From assembly GCA_036381435.1 (NCBI GenBank), contig DASVCW010000038.1, forward strand, positions 67,243 through 131,242: a DNA stretch of 64,000 bases, written 5' to 3'. Below, piece by piece: positions 44,903 to 53,041 of the stretch (positions within the stretch are counted from its first letter, which is position 1; the number at the start of each line of letters is the position of its first letter). The DNA comes from Fodinibius sp036381435. Its GTDB lineage: Bacteria; Bacteroidota; Rhodothermia; Balneolales; Balneolaceae. The notes beneath the pieces are model-generated. The model worked only from the letters and a program-made list of their open reading frames with translations. It made no database searches and was not told the DNA's origin. The translations under genes were made by a program, and so were the position numbers.

Positions 44903-46693
44903 TTAATGTATCTCAATCTCATATGGAAACAGAGTTAAAGCCCCATTTCTTTTCAAAATAGATAACCGGCTTTGGACTTCTTCGATTACTGGATTAGCAA
45001 ATAATCCATCATTAAAAAATGCTTTTGCCTGCGCCCCGGCCGAACCTAACAGTACTTCGTAAAATGATTTCGGTTCCGGAAAACGCTGAATGCTATAATG
45101 ATCTATTCCAGCTTTTTGAGCAGCAATTTGCAGTGCTTTATCAAGGCCTCCAAGGGCATCAACCAAACCATTTTCGAGAGCATCTGCACCCGTCCAAACG
45201 CGGCCCTGTGCCAGTTCATCCGCCCGTTCTACGCTCATATCTCGTGATTTCGCAACTTTTGAGATAAATGTTTGATAAAACCTATCTACAAATTGCTGAA
45301 ATGCTTTTGCCTCGGCAGGCAAAAAACCGCGGGTTGATGTGAGCCAGTCGGCATGTTCATGGGTTTTAACGCCATCAAAAGTAAGGCCAAGTTCTTCATT
45401 GAAGAGTTGACGCGCATTAAATTTGGTGGCAAAAACGCCGATAGATCCGGTCAGGGTTGTTGGTTCAGCAACAATGGTATCAGCTGCCATAGCGATGTAA
45501 TACCCGCCTGAAGCTGCAACGCCGCCCATCGACACGATAACAGGAATTTCTTCAGAAGTTTCCCGAATCATATGCCAGATAAGGTCTGAAGTGCTTCCCG
45601 CGCCGCCGGGGCTGTCAATACGAATAACGACTGCTTTGGTATCATCATCTTCGCGAACTTCTTCCAGTTGTTCTTCAAAGAATTCAGCGGTGATAACATC
45701 ATTCCCGCCAAAAGGAGTTTGAGAGGTAGCTTGCGGCATGATGGGGCCGGATGCATAAATGACGGCAATTTCGCCGGAGGCTGATGGAGTTTCTAAACCT
45801 GCCGTTTGTGCTGATACTTCCGCATACCGGCTGTTAGAGATGATTTCAAAAGAATCATCCGCTTCAAGCTCCATCCGGTTTTTGATATATGTTTTTAGTT
45901 CATTTTTATATAAAAGAGAATCAACCAGATTTTCACTAAAGGCAAATTGCGAAGACAAATGGGGCTGACTATTAAGCATTTGATTGAGCTCTTCAACAGA
46001 GCGTCCGCTCTTTTCACTCACTGCCGTTAAAAAGGCCGCGTTTACGTCTTCTAAAATTTCCTTAAGCTGATACTCATTACTTTCTGATAATTCTTTTCGA
46101 TAAAAAGGTTCAACCGCTCCTTTATATTGCCCGTGTCGCGCTACCTCGGGATCAATGCCCAACTTTTCAAACAGGCCGTCGAGAAACATTACTTCGGTAT
46201 AAAATCCATCAAATTCAAAAAAGGTATTTGGAGGAGAAAAAACTGAATCAGCAGCTGTTGCTAAAAAATATCCTTTTTCATTGTAGCCGATATCGTTAGT
46301 GCTGGCGTAGATAAACTTATCGGAGCTGTCGGCGAAGGCATCGATCATCCTTCGGGCAGATTGCAGGTTAGCCCAACTAGCTGTTACAAAATCAATTTGA
46401 AGCAGAACCCCTTTGATCTTATCATGAACCGCCGCTTTGGCCAGATTTTCTTTTAATGTTTGAAGCGACACCTTATTATTGCTCTGTTGATTAAACAACT
46501 CATTCAGCGGATCAGCAGTGTTACGTTCAGCTATGGGGCCGCTTAAAGTAATTTTTAATACCGAATTATCACGAACATAAGGTTCAGGTTTTTCAGCACT
46601 GCTGGAAACAACAATAAGTAAAATAAAAAAACCGATTAGCAGGGCTAAAAACATCCCTAAAGTAGCGGCAATTAAGGTTTTGAAAAATTTCAT
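44903..46693 (-). CDS. sppA: Signal peptide peptidase SppA, 67K type
   Basis: 596 aa with one N-terminal membrane helix (ATLGMFLALLIGFFILLIVV) and two tandem S49 protease domains. In the first, KFIYASTNDIGYNEKGYFLATAADS has the general-base Lys in the E-K-G-Y context. In the second, KAVVIRIDSPGGAGSTSDLIW and PVIVSMGGVAASGGYYIAMAADTIVAEP place the nucleophile Ser around residue 395, followed by LTGSIGVF. Degrades signal peptides left in the membrane after secretion. It is divergent from alr; the 179-bp spacer has no repeats. Confidence 0.95.
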   Translation of the reverse strand: MKFFKTLIAATLGMFLALLIGFFILLIVVSSSAEKPEPYVRDNSVLKITLSGPIAERNTADPLNELFNQQSNNKVSLQTLKENLAKAAVHDKIKGVLLQIDFVTASWANLQSARRMIDAFADSSDKFIYASTNDIGYNEKGYFLATAADSVFSPPNTFFEFDGFYTEVMFLDGLFEKLGIDPEVARHGQYKGAVEPFYRKELSESNEYQLKEILEDVNAAFLTAVSEKSGRSVEELNQMLNSQPHLSSQFAFSENLVDSLLYKNELKTYIKNRMELEADDSFEIISNSRYAEVSAQTAGLETPSASGEIAVIYASGPIMPQATSQTPFGGNDVITAEFFEEQLEEVREDDDTKAVVIRIDSPGGAGSTSDLIWHMIRETSEEIPVIVSMGGVAASGGYYIAMAADTIVAEPTTLTGSIGVFATKFNARQLFNEELGLTFDGVKTHEHADWLTSTRGFLPAEAKAFQQFVDRFYQTFISKVAKSRDMSVERADELAQGRVWTGADALENGLVDALGGLDKALQIAAQKAGIDHYSIQRFPEPKSFYEVLLGSAGAQAKAFFNDGLFANPVIEEVQSRLSILKRNGALTLFPYEIEIH

Positions 46694-46872
46694 AAATTCG
46701 GCTGATTCAGAATTAAAAATGTTTTGTGTTAGGCTTACGAAAAAACTTAAAGTATGTTATCAAAAGCGCATAACATAAACAATGAGTAAACAAAATGTAA
46801 TTATAAGCATTCAGGTAATAAGATTTAAATAAGAAAAATATGCTTAACCGGTTAGAAAAGGTCTAAAAAAAT

Positions 46873-47937
46873 ATGCAACCTAAAAATAATTCAGCTGTTA
46901 CGGTTAATTTGGCGGCTCTCAAAGAAAATGTTTCTAAATTACGTTCCTTCATAAATAAAGAGACCGGGGTTATGGCGGTAGTAAAGGCCAATGCGTATGG
47001 ACACGGAGCAGCTAAAGTAGCTGAAGCATTAAGCCCCATAGTTGAAGCATTTGCGGTGAATGATATTCAGGAAGCCATTGAACTACGTGAGAATAACATC
47101 AGTAAGCCTGTTTTAGTGTTCGGTGTGCCGGAGAAATCTTTTGCGGCAATGTATAGAAAATACGATTTGACAGCGACGGTAAGTTCAGAAGATCATTTTG
47201 AAATTCTTCCGGATAACACTTCATACCATCTGAATTTTGATACAGGAATGGGACGGCTGGGATTTCATCCGGATAAAGCCCGAAAAGTAGCCCGTCTGGC
47301 CGCCCGGCATACAGAACTTTCTTGTACAGGAATTTATTCTCACTTCGCTTCAGCTCATAAACCCGAGTCCGGTTCAGTTCATAGGCAATGTAAGCTTTTT
47401 CAAACTGTTCGCGAACACTTCCCCCCCGATTTAAAAACACATATTTGCAATACAGGCGGAACTGCTTTTTATAGAATAAAGCAATTTGATATGGTGCGTT
47501 TGGGGATAGGAATGTATGGCTATTCACCCGGAAAGGCTAAAATTCAAGGATTGAAACCGGTATTAAAATGGAGCTCCCGGCTGGTTCAGGTAAATAAGGT
47601 TAAAGCAGGAAAAGCAGTTAGTTACGGCTCGATCTGGCGGGTTCCGCGGGATGGCTATGTAGGCGTGATTCCCGTTGGTTATTATGATGGCTTAAGGCGT
47701 AATTTATCAGGGCAATTTTCGGTTCGAATAGGAACTAAAAGCTATAAAGTAGTGGGAATCATCACCATGAATTTCTGTATGGTTTATTTAGGTGATGATT
47801 ATTTTGAGCCCGGAACAGAAGCAGAACTTATTTATCCGGGAAATGATGCCGAAGACTGGGCGGAGAAAATAGGTACTATCTCTTATGAAATTTTGACGGG
47901 AATTAATGAGAAAATACCGAGGAAATATATTTCTTAA
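46873..47937 (+). CDS. alr: Alanine racemase
   Basis: Makes D-alanine for peptidoglycan. 354 aa. Fold-type III barrel with PLP Lys38 in VMAVVKANAYGHGA. Then comes the DTGMGRLGF motif (NFDTGMGRLGFHP), CTGIYSHFASAH and DMVRLGIGMYGYSP. The second-domain catalytic Tyr is in KAGKAVSYGSIW, GVIPVGYYDGLRR follows, and the C-terminal SYEILTGINEKIPRKY is standard. ATG 46873 is 10 residues before the first strand and is the only good start. A minus-strand frame inside it is a shadow. Confidence 0.96.
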   Translation: MQPKNNSAVTVNLAALKENVSKLRSFINKETGVMAVVKANAYGHGAAKVAEALSPIVEAFAVNDIQEAIELRENNISKPVLVFGVPEKSFAAMYRKYDLTATVSSEDHFEILPDNTSYHLNFDTGMGRLGFHPDKARKVARLAARHTELSCTGIYSHFASAHKPESGSVHRQCKLFQTVREHFPPDLKTHICNTGGTAFYRIKQFDMVRLGIGMYGYSPGKAKIQGLKPVLKWSSRLVQVNKVKAGKAVSYGSIWRVPRDGYVGVIPVGYYDGLRRNLSGQFSVRIGTKSYKVVGIITMNFCMVYLGDDYFEPGTEAELIYPGNDAEDWAEKIGTISYEILTGINEKIPRKYIS

Positions 47938-47984
47938 TTAAGACATACCAAGTTTTACAAAACTTGGCATGTCTTCGGTAGGCC

Positions 47985-48512
47985 TTACAAAATTTCTACC
48001 AGTTCTATATCAAAAATCAGAGTGTCGTTCTGCAAGTCATGTCCTTCATTTTCTCCATATCCCAGCGAGGGAGGAATAACAAGAACTCGTTTTCCACCTT
48101 CCTTCATGCCAAGCAAACCGCGTCGAAAACCTTCAATAAGGGGTGAAATCGGTCTCGGCCCCGGCCCGGGTATCGGTACAGGGGTGAGATTGAGTAACCT
48201 TCTCGATGTTGCTCCATTTCTGTAGGTGCTGTCAAAAATTTCTCCGTCTTTTGTACGTCCTGTATATCGAACAAGAATCTCATCTCGCGAAATGACTTCA
48301 AAAGCTCCGTTTCCTCTTTCTATAATATAAACTGTTAAACCTTCTTGGGTCGTATAGCTAGTGTCAGCATTTGCTGTATCGAAGGGAGGAGGTACATTTT
48401 CGTAGTTCGGGCCGTTAAAGAAACCACCGTCTCCGCCGCAGCCCTGAATTAGTAAAATGACGAAAAATGCAGTAATTAGTTGCAGGAAGGAAGATTTTTC
48501 TAAAAGCCTCAT
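47985..48512 (-). CDS. FKBP-type peptidyl-prolyl isomerase lipoprotein
   Basis: 175 aa. Lipobox IQGC, Cys25, then a Gly-rich linker. The FKBP domain (about 60-175) shows ILVRYTGRTKDGEIFDSTYRNG, LIEGFRRGLLGMKEGGKRVLVIPPSLGYGENEG and TLIFDIELVEI, the usual proline-isomerase core. The 80s-loop replacement carries an insert PVPIPGPGPRPISP, a proline-rich loop before the active site that is unusual. Likely periplasmic outer-membrane folding factor. Convergent with alr. Confidence 0.9.
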   Translation of the reverse strand: MRLLEKSSFLQLITAFFVILLIQGCGGDGGFFNGPNYENVPPPFDTANADTSYTTQEGLTVYIIERGNGAFEVISRDEILVRYTGRTKDGEIFDSTYRNGATSRRLLNLTPVPIPGPGPRPISPLIEGFRRGLLGMKEGGKRVLVIPPSLGYGENEGHDLQNDTLIFDIELVEIL

Positions 48513-48529
48513 TAAATTATTTTTGATCG

Positions 48530-48690
48530 TTTGCCGAAGGCATCCCTTCGGGAGAATTTCGTTTTCATCAAGGGGTGAATTTAAGGTATTTCAGCTGTTT
48601 TGAAAAGGATGATTATTAGGAGCTGTTACTTTTCATCAAATTGTCATCCTGGAGAATTCAGTCATTCTTTGAATGACGAGGAATCTGTTA
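48530..48690. repeat. Degenerate family C and D repeat fragments between fkp and tatC
   Basis: GCCGAAGGCATCCCTTCGGGAG (48533-48554 region) and TCATCAAGGGGTGAATT recall family C. TTGTCATCCTGGAGAATTC and the palindrome GTCATTCTTTGAATGAC (48661-48677) followed by GAGGAATCTGTTACC recall the family A/D type. No coding. Confidence 0.4.
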
Positions 48691-48714
48691 CCGTTGCCCT
48701 AAATCATGTTTAAG

Positions 48715-49551
48715 TTACCCCTTAAACGCTTCTTCCATTTCTTTATTTCGTTTGCGGATCCCTACTTTGCTAATCCAAATGGAAAGCTGGTATAGTAACA
48801 ATAACGGAATAGCAACCAGAGTTTGTGAGACAGGGTCGGGCGGGGTGAGGGCTGCGGCCAGAATGAAGCATAATACAATGGCGTGACGACGATATTCTTT
48901 AAGAAACTCAGGAGTGACCAGTCCAAACTTTGACAGGAAATAGGTTATTACGGGAAGTTGGAAAATAATACCACAGGATAATGTCCACGTACTTAAAGCG
49001 CTGAAATACTTATTAATATCAAAGTCGTTATGAATCATTTCAGAAATCTGAAATTGGGCAAAAAATTGCAAAGCAAAAGGCACGAGAATTAAATATCCGA
49101 AGGCTACACCTAACAGGAAGAAAAATGTGATAAAGAGAGTATGCCCATACGTTCTCCATTTTTCAGTTTTTCCCAGTGCAGGTTCTATAAAACCCCACAT
49201 CTGATAGAAAAAAATGGGTGAACCGATAATGCCACCAAAGATGATAAGTGTGCCCCAGTAGGTGAAAAATTGTCCCGGCAGCCTTCGGCTTTGCAGTTCT
49301 AAGCTGATGGCATCAATGGGTAGAAATTCATAAATGAAAAAACTAGCTTTGGCAGGCCCCAGAATCACGGTATCAATCAAAAAATCGCGAAAAAAGAAAG
49401 CAATAGCGATGCCTAGGGCAACTCCTCCCAAACCTTTTATAATCCGCCAGCGAAGTTCTTCTACATGATCCAGAAAAGCCATATCACCGGTCCGATCTTC
49501 TACCGGACCGGCCTCAGGTGGATCTTTTTGCATTATTTGTCGTTTTTCCAA
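48715..49551 (-). CDS. tatC: Twin-arginine translocase subunit TatC
   Basis: 278 aa, six membrane helices. The N-terminal FLDHVEELRWRIIKGL is the conserved cytoplasmic start that reads the twin-arginine signal. FEPALGK appears as FIEPALGKTEK at the first-loop region, and FFLLGVAFGYLILVPFALQFF and LTPPDPVSQTLVAIPLLLLYQLSIWI follow. With TatA it exports folded proteins across the inner membrane. About 20 extra residues (DPPEAGPVEDRTGD) precede the family start. Divergent from tatA, with 138 bp between the chosen starts. Confidence 0.95.
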   Translation of the reverse strand: MEKRQIMQKDPPEAGPVEDRTGDMAFLDHVEELRWRIIKGLGGVALGIAIAFFFRDFLIDTVILGPAKASFFIYEFLPIDAISLELQSRRLPGQFFTYWGTLIIFGGIIGSPIFFYQMWGFIEPALGKTEKWRTYGHTLFITFFFLLGVAFGYLILVPFALQFFAQFQISEMIHNDFDINKYFSALSTWTLSCGIIFQLPVITYFLSKFGLVTPEFLKEYRRHAIVLCFILAAALTPPDPVSQTLVAIPLLLLYQLSIWISKVGIRKRNKEMEEAFKG

Positions 49552-49689
49552 TGATTCCCTTTAGATCAAAAATAGCAATTTGTCTTTGAGCCTTTCAACA
49601 ACATCACAATGAAATTAATTCAACCGTTAAAGATGTTGAGCAAGAAGGAATATAATAACAGCTCAATCATAATTAAAAAAAGTACTTCT

Positions 49690-49884
49690 ATGAATTTTGG
49701 AGCAACAGAAATTATTCTCATTCTTGCCGTTATCATCCTGTTTTTTGGAGCAAAAAAAATCCCTGAATTAGCCCGTGGATTAGGCCAGGGATTCAATGAA
49801 TTTAAAAAAGTTTCGGATGACTCTGAAAAAAACAATGAAGACGAACCGGCCGAAGAAGGTCAAAAAAATAAATCTAAGTCGTAA
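49690..49884 (+). CDS. tatA: Sec-independent translocase subunit TatA
   Basis: The frame opens at 49609, but ATG 49690 gives the family start MNFGATEIILILAVIILFFGAKKIPELARGLGQGFNEFKK: a membrane helix, the F-G-A-K-K-I-P hinge and the amphipathic helix with G-x-x-x-x-E-F. The result is 64 aa, normal for TatA. The tail is acidic (DDSEKNNEDEPAEEGQ) then KNKSKS. The last 11 bp overlap the end of glyA on the other strand. Only one TatA/B-type gene is visible, consistent with a TatAC system. Confidence 0.93.
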   Translation: MNFGATEIILILAVIILFFGAKKIPELARGLGQGFNEFKKVSDDSEKNNEDEPAEEGQKNKSKS

Positions 49885-51172
49885 CGAAATCATAGAGCGG
49901 AAAATGACTGCACATCTCTTCAACTTCGTTGCTTGCATTTTTTATGACTGTTTCATCATCAGGATTTTGCAGTACGCGATCAATTAAGACGGCAATTTGC
50001 TTAAACTCTTCTTCTTTGAATCCCCGCGTAGTCATTGCGGGTGAACCGATGCGGATACCGGAGGTTACAAAAGGGCTTTCGGTATCAAAAGGCACCATAT
50101 TTTTATTAAGGGTGATGCTTGCCTGTTCTAAAGCCTGCTCAGCAACTTTACCAGTTAAATTTTTATTTCTGAGATCAATCAAAATCAGGTGATTGTCACT
50201 GCCTCCGCTGACCAAATCATAGCCCATTTCCACAAAAGCCCCGGCCATAGCAGATGTATTGTCTTTGACCTGCTGCTGATAGGATTTAAAATCATCCTGA
50301 AGTGCTTCTCCAAAAGCCACGGCTTTGGAAGCAATGACGTGCATCAGCGGACCGCCCTGTGTTCCCGGAAAAACGGCAGAATCTAATACTTCACTCCAGT
50401 TTTTTGTGCGTCCCGATTTTCGGGCAGTTACGCCTAAAGTATTCTCGCCATCGTTACCGATTAAAATCATTCCACCGCGGGGCCCGCGAAGGGTTTTATG
50501 GGTTGTGGTGGTAACGACATGGCAATGCGGCAGGGGATTATTCAGTAAACCGGCAGCAATAAGCCCGGCGGTGTGAGCCATGTCCATCCAGAGGTAAGCT
50601 CCCACTTCATCCGCTATTTCACGAAATGCTTGATAGTCTAAATCACGTGGATAGGCGGAGGCTCCGATAGAAATGAGTTTGGGTTGCACTTCTTTGGCCT
50701 TTTTTCGGACTTCATCCAAATCAATCCGCCCCGTTTTTTTATCAACCCCGTAAAATTCTGAATTATATAAAAGACCTGAAAAGTTTACGGGTGAACCATG
50801 GGTGAGATGTCCGCCGTGAGAAAGATTCAGCCCGAGCAGTGTTTCACCCGGCTCCATGAAAGCCAGGTAGACGGCTGCGTTTGCCTGGGCACCTGAGTGA
50901 GGCTGTACATTCACCCACGACGCTCCGAACAGCTCTTTAGCACGTTCACGAGCCAGGTCTTCAACTTTATCAACTACTTCACACCCGCCATAATATCGCT
51001 TGCCCGGCAGCCCCTCGGCATATTTGTTAGTGAGGGTAGAGCCCATCGCTTCCATCACGGCCCGGGATGCAAAATTTTCGGAGGCGATAAGTTCTAAATT
51101 GTTATTTTGACGCGTTTTTTCTTCTGCAAGCAGGTCGAAAATTATAGGGTCTTGCTGGGCTAATGATTTCAT
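49874..51172 (-). CDS. glyA: Serine hydroxymethyltransferase
   Basis: Converts serine + tetrahydrofolate to glycine + methylene-THF. 432 aa. LIASENFASRAVMEAMGSTLTNKYAEGLPGKRYYGGCEVVD, HSGAQANAAVYLAFMEPGETLLGL, DMAHTAGLIAAGLL, the PLP Lys in VTTTTHKTLRGPRGGMIL (about residue 225), and the C-terminal TSGIRIGSPAMTTRG are all canonical. The end overlaps tatA by 11 bp tail to tail, and a REP-like repeat block lies in the 181 bp between it and rpiB upstream. It supplies one-carbon units to the folates processed by FolC. Confidence 0.97.
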   Translation of the reverse strand: MKSLAQQDPIIFDLLAEEKTRQNNNLELIASENFASRAVMEAMGSTLTNKYAEGLPGKRYYGGCEVVDKVEDLARERAKELFGASWVNVQPHSGAQANAAVYLAFMEPGETLLGLNLSHGGHLTHGSPVNFSGLLYNSEFYGVDKKTGRIDLDEVRKKAKEVQPKLISIGASAYPRDLDYQAFREIADEVGAYLWMDMAHTAGLIAAGLLNNPLPHCHVVTTTTHKTLRGPRGGMILIGNDGENTLGVTARKSGRTKNWSEVLDSAVFPGTQGGPLMHVIASKAVAFGEALQDDFKSYQQQVKDNTSAMAGAFVEMGYDLVSGGSDNHLILIDLRNKNLTGKVAEQALEQASITLNKNMVPFDTESPFVTSGIRIGSPAMTTRGFKEEEFKQIAVLIDRVLQNPDDETVIKNASNEVEEMCSHFPLYDFVTT

Positions 51173-51216
51173 AGAAGATTACTCAAAATAAATTATAAAG
51201 ATAAAATTAAATCTAT

Positions 51217-51346
51217 CAATTGCCCCGGCCTTCAGGCCGGGGATTAGAAGATAGCCAAAAATAAGGGCTTTAGCCCTTACAGATAGAGGGCTAAAGCCCT
51301 GTTCTTAGAAGAACTTTACACCCCCGACCTGAAGGTCGGGGCAAAT
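51217..51346. repeat. REP-like cluster of four short palindromes between rpiB and glyA
   Basis: CCCCGGCC TTCA GGCCGGGG (51223-51242), AAGGGCT TT AGCCCTT (51263-51278), AGGGCT AA AGCCCT (51287-51300) and CCCCGACCT GA AGGTCGGGG (51322-51341). The first and last are also inverted relative to each other, with outer TTGCCCC / GGGGCAA (51220-51226 / 51338-51344). The 125-bp unit can fold as one cruciform or as four hairpins. This design resembles BIME/REP elements mobilised by REP-associated tyrosine transposases; no such gene is in the window. Confidence 0.8.
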
Positions 51347-51353
51347 TTTTGAA

Positions 51354-51797
51354 TTACTTATTCTCGGTTAAATCGTGAATTTTGTTTACACGCCGCTGGT
51401 GCCGGCCGCCTTCGAAAGCCGTCTCGAGCCAGGTTTCAAGAATTTTTTTAAGCTGGGCATCGTCTAACTTTCGTCCGGGAAGGCAAATAACATTCGCGTT
51501 ATTATGCTGGCGGGTGAGCCGGGCAGATTCATCATCATAAACAAGAGCGGCACGTATATTTTTGAATTTATTTGCCGTCATACACATACCCTGACCGCTG
51601 CCGCAGATCAGAATACCTTTTTCATGCTCGCCGCTACTAATTCTTTTAGCAACCTGAACGGCAAAATCAGGGTAATCTACCGATTCGTCATCATGCGTGC
51701 CGTAATCCACGGGCATGTGGCCCAGTTTTTCGAGCAGTTCTTTGACTTTTTCTTTGGCTTCAAAGCCCGCATGGTCGCTGGCTATTGGAATAATCAT
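51354..51797 (-). CDS. rpiB: Ribose-5-phosphate isomerase B
   Basis: Interconverts ribose-5-phosphate and ribulose-5-phosphate. 147 aa. IPIASDHAGFEAKEKVKELL, the DYGTHDDESVDYPDFA loop, ILICGSGQGMCMTANKFKNIRAALVYD with the catalytic Cys, LTRQHNNANVICLPGRKLDD and the His-Arg-Arg in FEGGRHQRRVNKI are all family features. It lies upstream of glyA on the same strand with a palindrome cluster between them, so co-transcription is possible but could be modulated by that cluster. Confidence 0.95.
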   Translation of the reverse strand: MIIPIASDHAGFEAKEKVKELLEKLGHMPVDYGTHDDESVDYPDFAVQVAKRISSGEHEKGILICGSGQGMCMTANKFKNIRAALVYDDESARLTRQHNNANVICLPGRKLDDAQLKKILETWLETAFEGGRHQRRVNKIHDLTENK

Positions 51798-51854
51798 GAC
51801 AATTTAAAAATTAAATGAATATGTGAATGAATGAAAACAAGGATTTTATAGTCC

Positions 51855-52110
51855 CAATGAATTACACTGAGTTTCGCAGAGAACTCACACACTCTCCTTT
51901 AAGACTCCGTGTCACTCAGTGGTTCTCGTGATTCAATCAAAAAGGAAAACCATTTTAGAGGTTGTAAAAAGTCCCCTTAGGGGATTTCCCCGTAGGGATG
52001 CCTATGGCAAGGGGTTAAAAAAGCTTTCTACTTAAGGCCCTAAAGGATTGCATTGCCGTTTTACGTCCAAGCTATCGGCAACCGGCATCCAATATCTGGA
52101 ATCCAGTCTG
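51855..52110. repeat. 417-bp gap with family B, C and F repeats in a row
   Basis: CACTGAGTTTCGCAGAG...CTCCGTGTCACTCAGTG (51867-51923) is a family B palindrome. AGTCCCCTTAGGGGATTTCC, CGTAGGGATGCC, TATGGCAAGGGGT (51970-52017) is family C. ACCGGCATCCAATATCTGGAATCC (52079-52104) belongs to the CCGGCATCC type that surrounds the S23 gene at 62.5-63.1 kb. No gene. Confidence 0.6.
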
Positions 52111-52150
52111 AAATATCCTGAAAAAAATGGTGATGAGAAAGGCATAAATG

Positions 52151-52182
52151 AAAAAAGGAGTCCCATTTTGGAACTCCTTTAA
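52151..52182 (-). terminator. Terminator of the ferritin-like operon
   Basis: Read on the minus strand: AAAGGAGT (52180-52173), an 11-nt loop, ACTCCTTT (52161-52154), then T-rich sequence. It lies 33 bp beyond the stop of the gene at 52215. Confidence 0.75.
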
Positions 52183-52214
52183 ATGTTAGGGTCAATGAAA
52201 AGTTTGATAAAGCC

Positions 52215-53021
52215 TTAATTTGCTATAAACAAACTAAGGATGGCTAACACTTCTTCCCTGGTAAGTGGTTCATCAAAGCTTTCTGTTACTGCTTCTTCAC
52301 TTACATCGGTAATAGTGGTGACATCACAATGGCAATGTACGGTATTAGCTTCTCCCTCATAAACGGGTTGTGTGGCTTCCGGCATGCCTTCTCCACGGTT
52401 ATCGAAGGGAATCCATCCTTCCAAACCTCTTACTCTGCGAACCTGAGAAGCATGGCGGGCTTCAACGGAATGAATACGCAGGGCGGCTGTAAGTACTGCA
52501 TCAGAATTGATCAAATTTCCTGCTTGTCCTTTATAAGCGCGAACACCTGTGTCTTCGAAAGCTTGTGATAATGCCAGGAATTGGGCAGGATCTTCGAAGG
52601 GGGTAAACATTCCGCCTGCGGTGTAATCGAAGGTTGGTTTTTCAACAGGCGTGCCCCCAAGCGAAGTAATAGTTTCCTGCAAAAAGGCAACATGAGATTG
52701 CTCATGCATATTAATCTGCTCAAAGAGAGATTGATAATTGCTCTGTACAACACCCGAATCCAGTCCGGTTTGATAATACTCAGCCTCAAGATATTCGGCT
52801 GTGAGCGCGAAATTGAGTACATCTATAACATTTTGCGAAGATTGCGCTTTAGCAGGTTTGGTCATGGTAGCAAGAAAGCCTAACGGCAAGGCTGCGAGGG
52901 AAAGATTTTTCCCGAAGCTGCCTATTTTGCTTAAGGCTTGCTTTCGATCGAGGAATTGATCTTTGCTCTCTTTATCCAGTCCTTCGGTGCTAATTTCGTC
53001 TAATAGGTCTAAAAAGTTCAT
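52215..53021 (-). CDS. Ferritin-like (PF13668-type) exported protein, second of pair
   Basis: 268 aa. After a 25-residue polar start comes R26-K27-QALSKIGSFGKNLSLAALPLGFLATMTKPAKAQ, a Tat-like signal with RK and an AxA cleavage site at about 58. The ferritin-like helices carry VLNFALTAEYLEAEYYQTGL, INMHEQSHVAFLQETI, LSQAFEDTGVRAYKG and AALRIHSVEARHASQVRRVRG, that is the E...ExxH...E...ExxH pattern of a four-helix di-metal or ferritin fold. A Cys-His pair (VHCHCD) and an acidic tail with EPLTREEVLAILSLF follow. In stress-inducible desiccation-type relatives function is unproven. 20 bp downstream of its homologue, with an AAGGTGA ribosome binding site. Confidence 0.75.
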   Translation of the reverse strand: MNFLDLLDEISTEGLDKESKDQFLDRKQALSKIGSFGKNLSLAALPLGFLATMTKPAKAQSSQNVIDVLNFALTAEYLEAEYYQTGLDSGVVQSNYQSLFEQINMHEQSHVAFLQETITSLGGTPVEKPTFDYTAGGMFTPFEDPAQFLALSQAFEDTGVRAYKGQAGNLINSDAVLTAALRIHSVEARHASQVRRVRGLEGWIPFDNRGEGMPEATQPVYEGEANTVHCHCDVTTITDVSEEAVTESFDEPLTREEVLAILSLFIAN

Positions 53022-53041
53022 AATTTTTCACCTTGATGATT

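Noticed and set aside
47099..47527. 142-codon minus-strand frame inside alr
   Set aside because: alr is intact on the plus strand with all catalytic residues; the opposite frame is a shadow.
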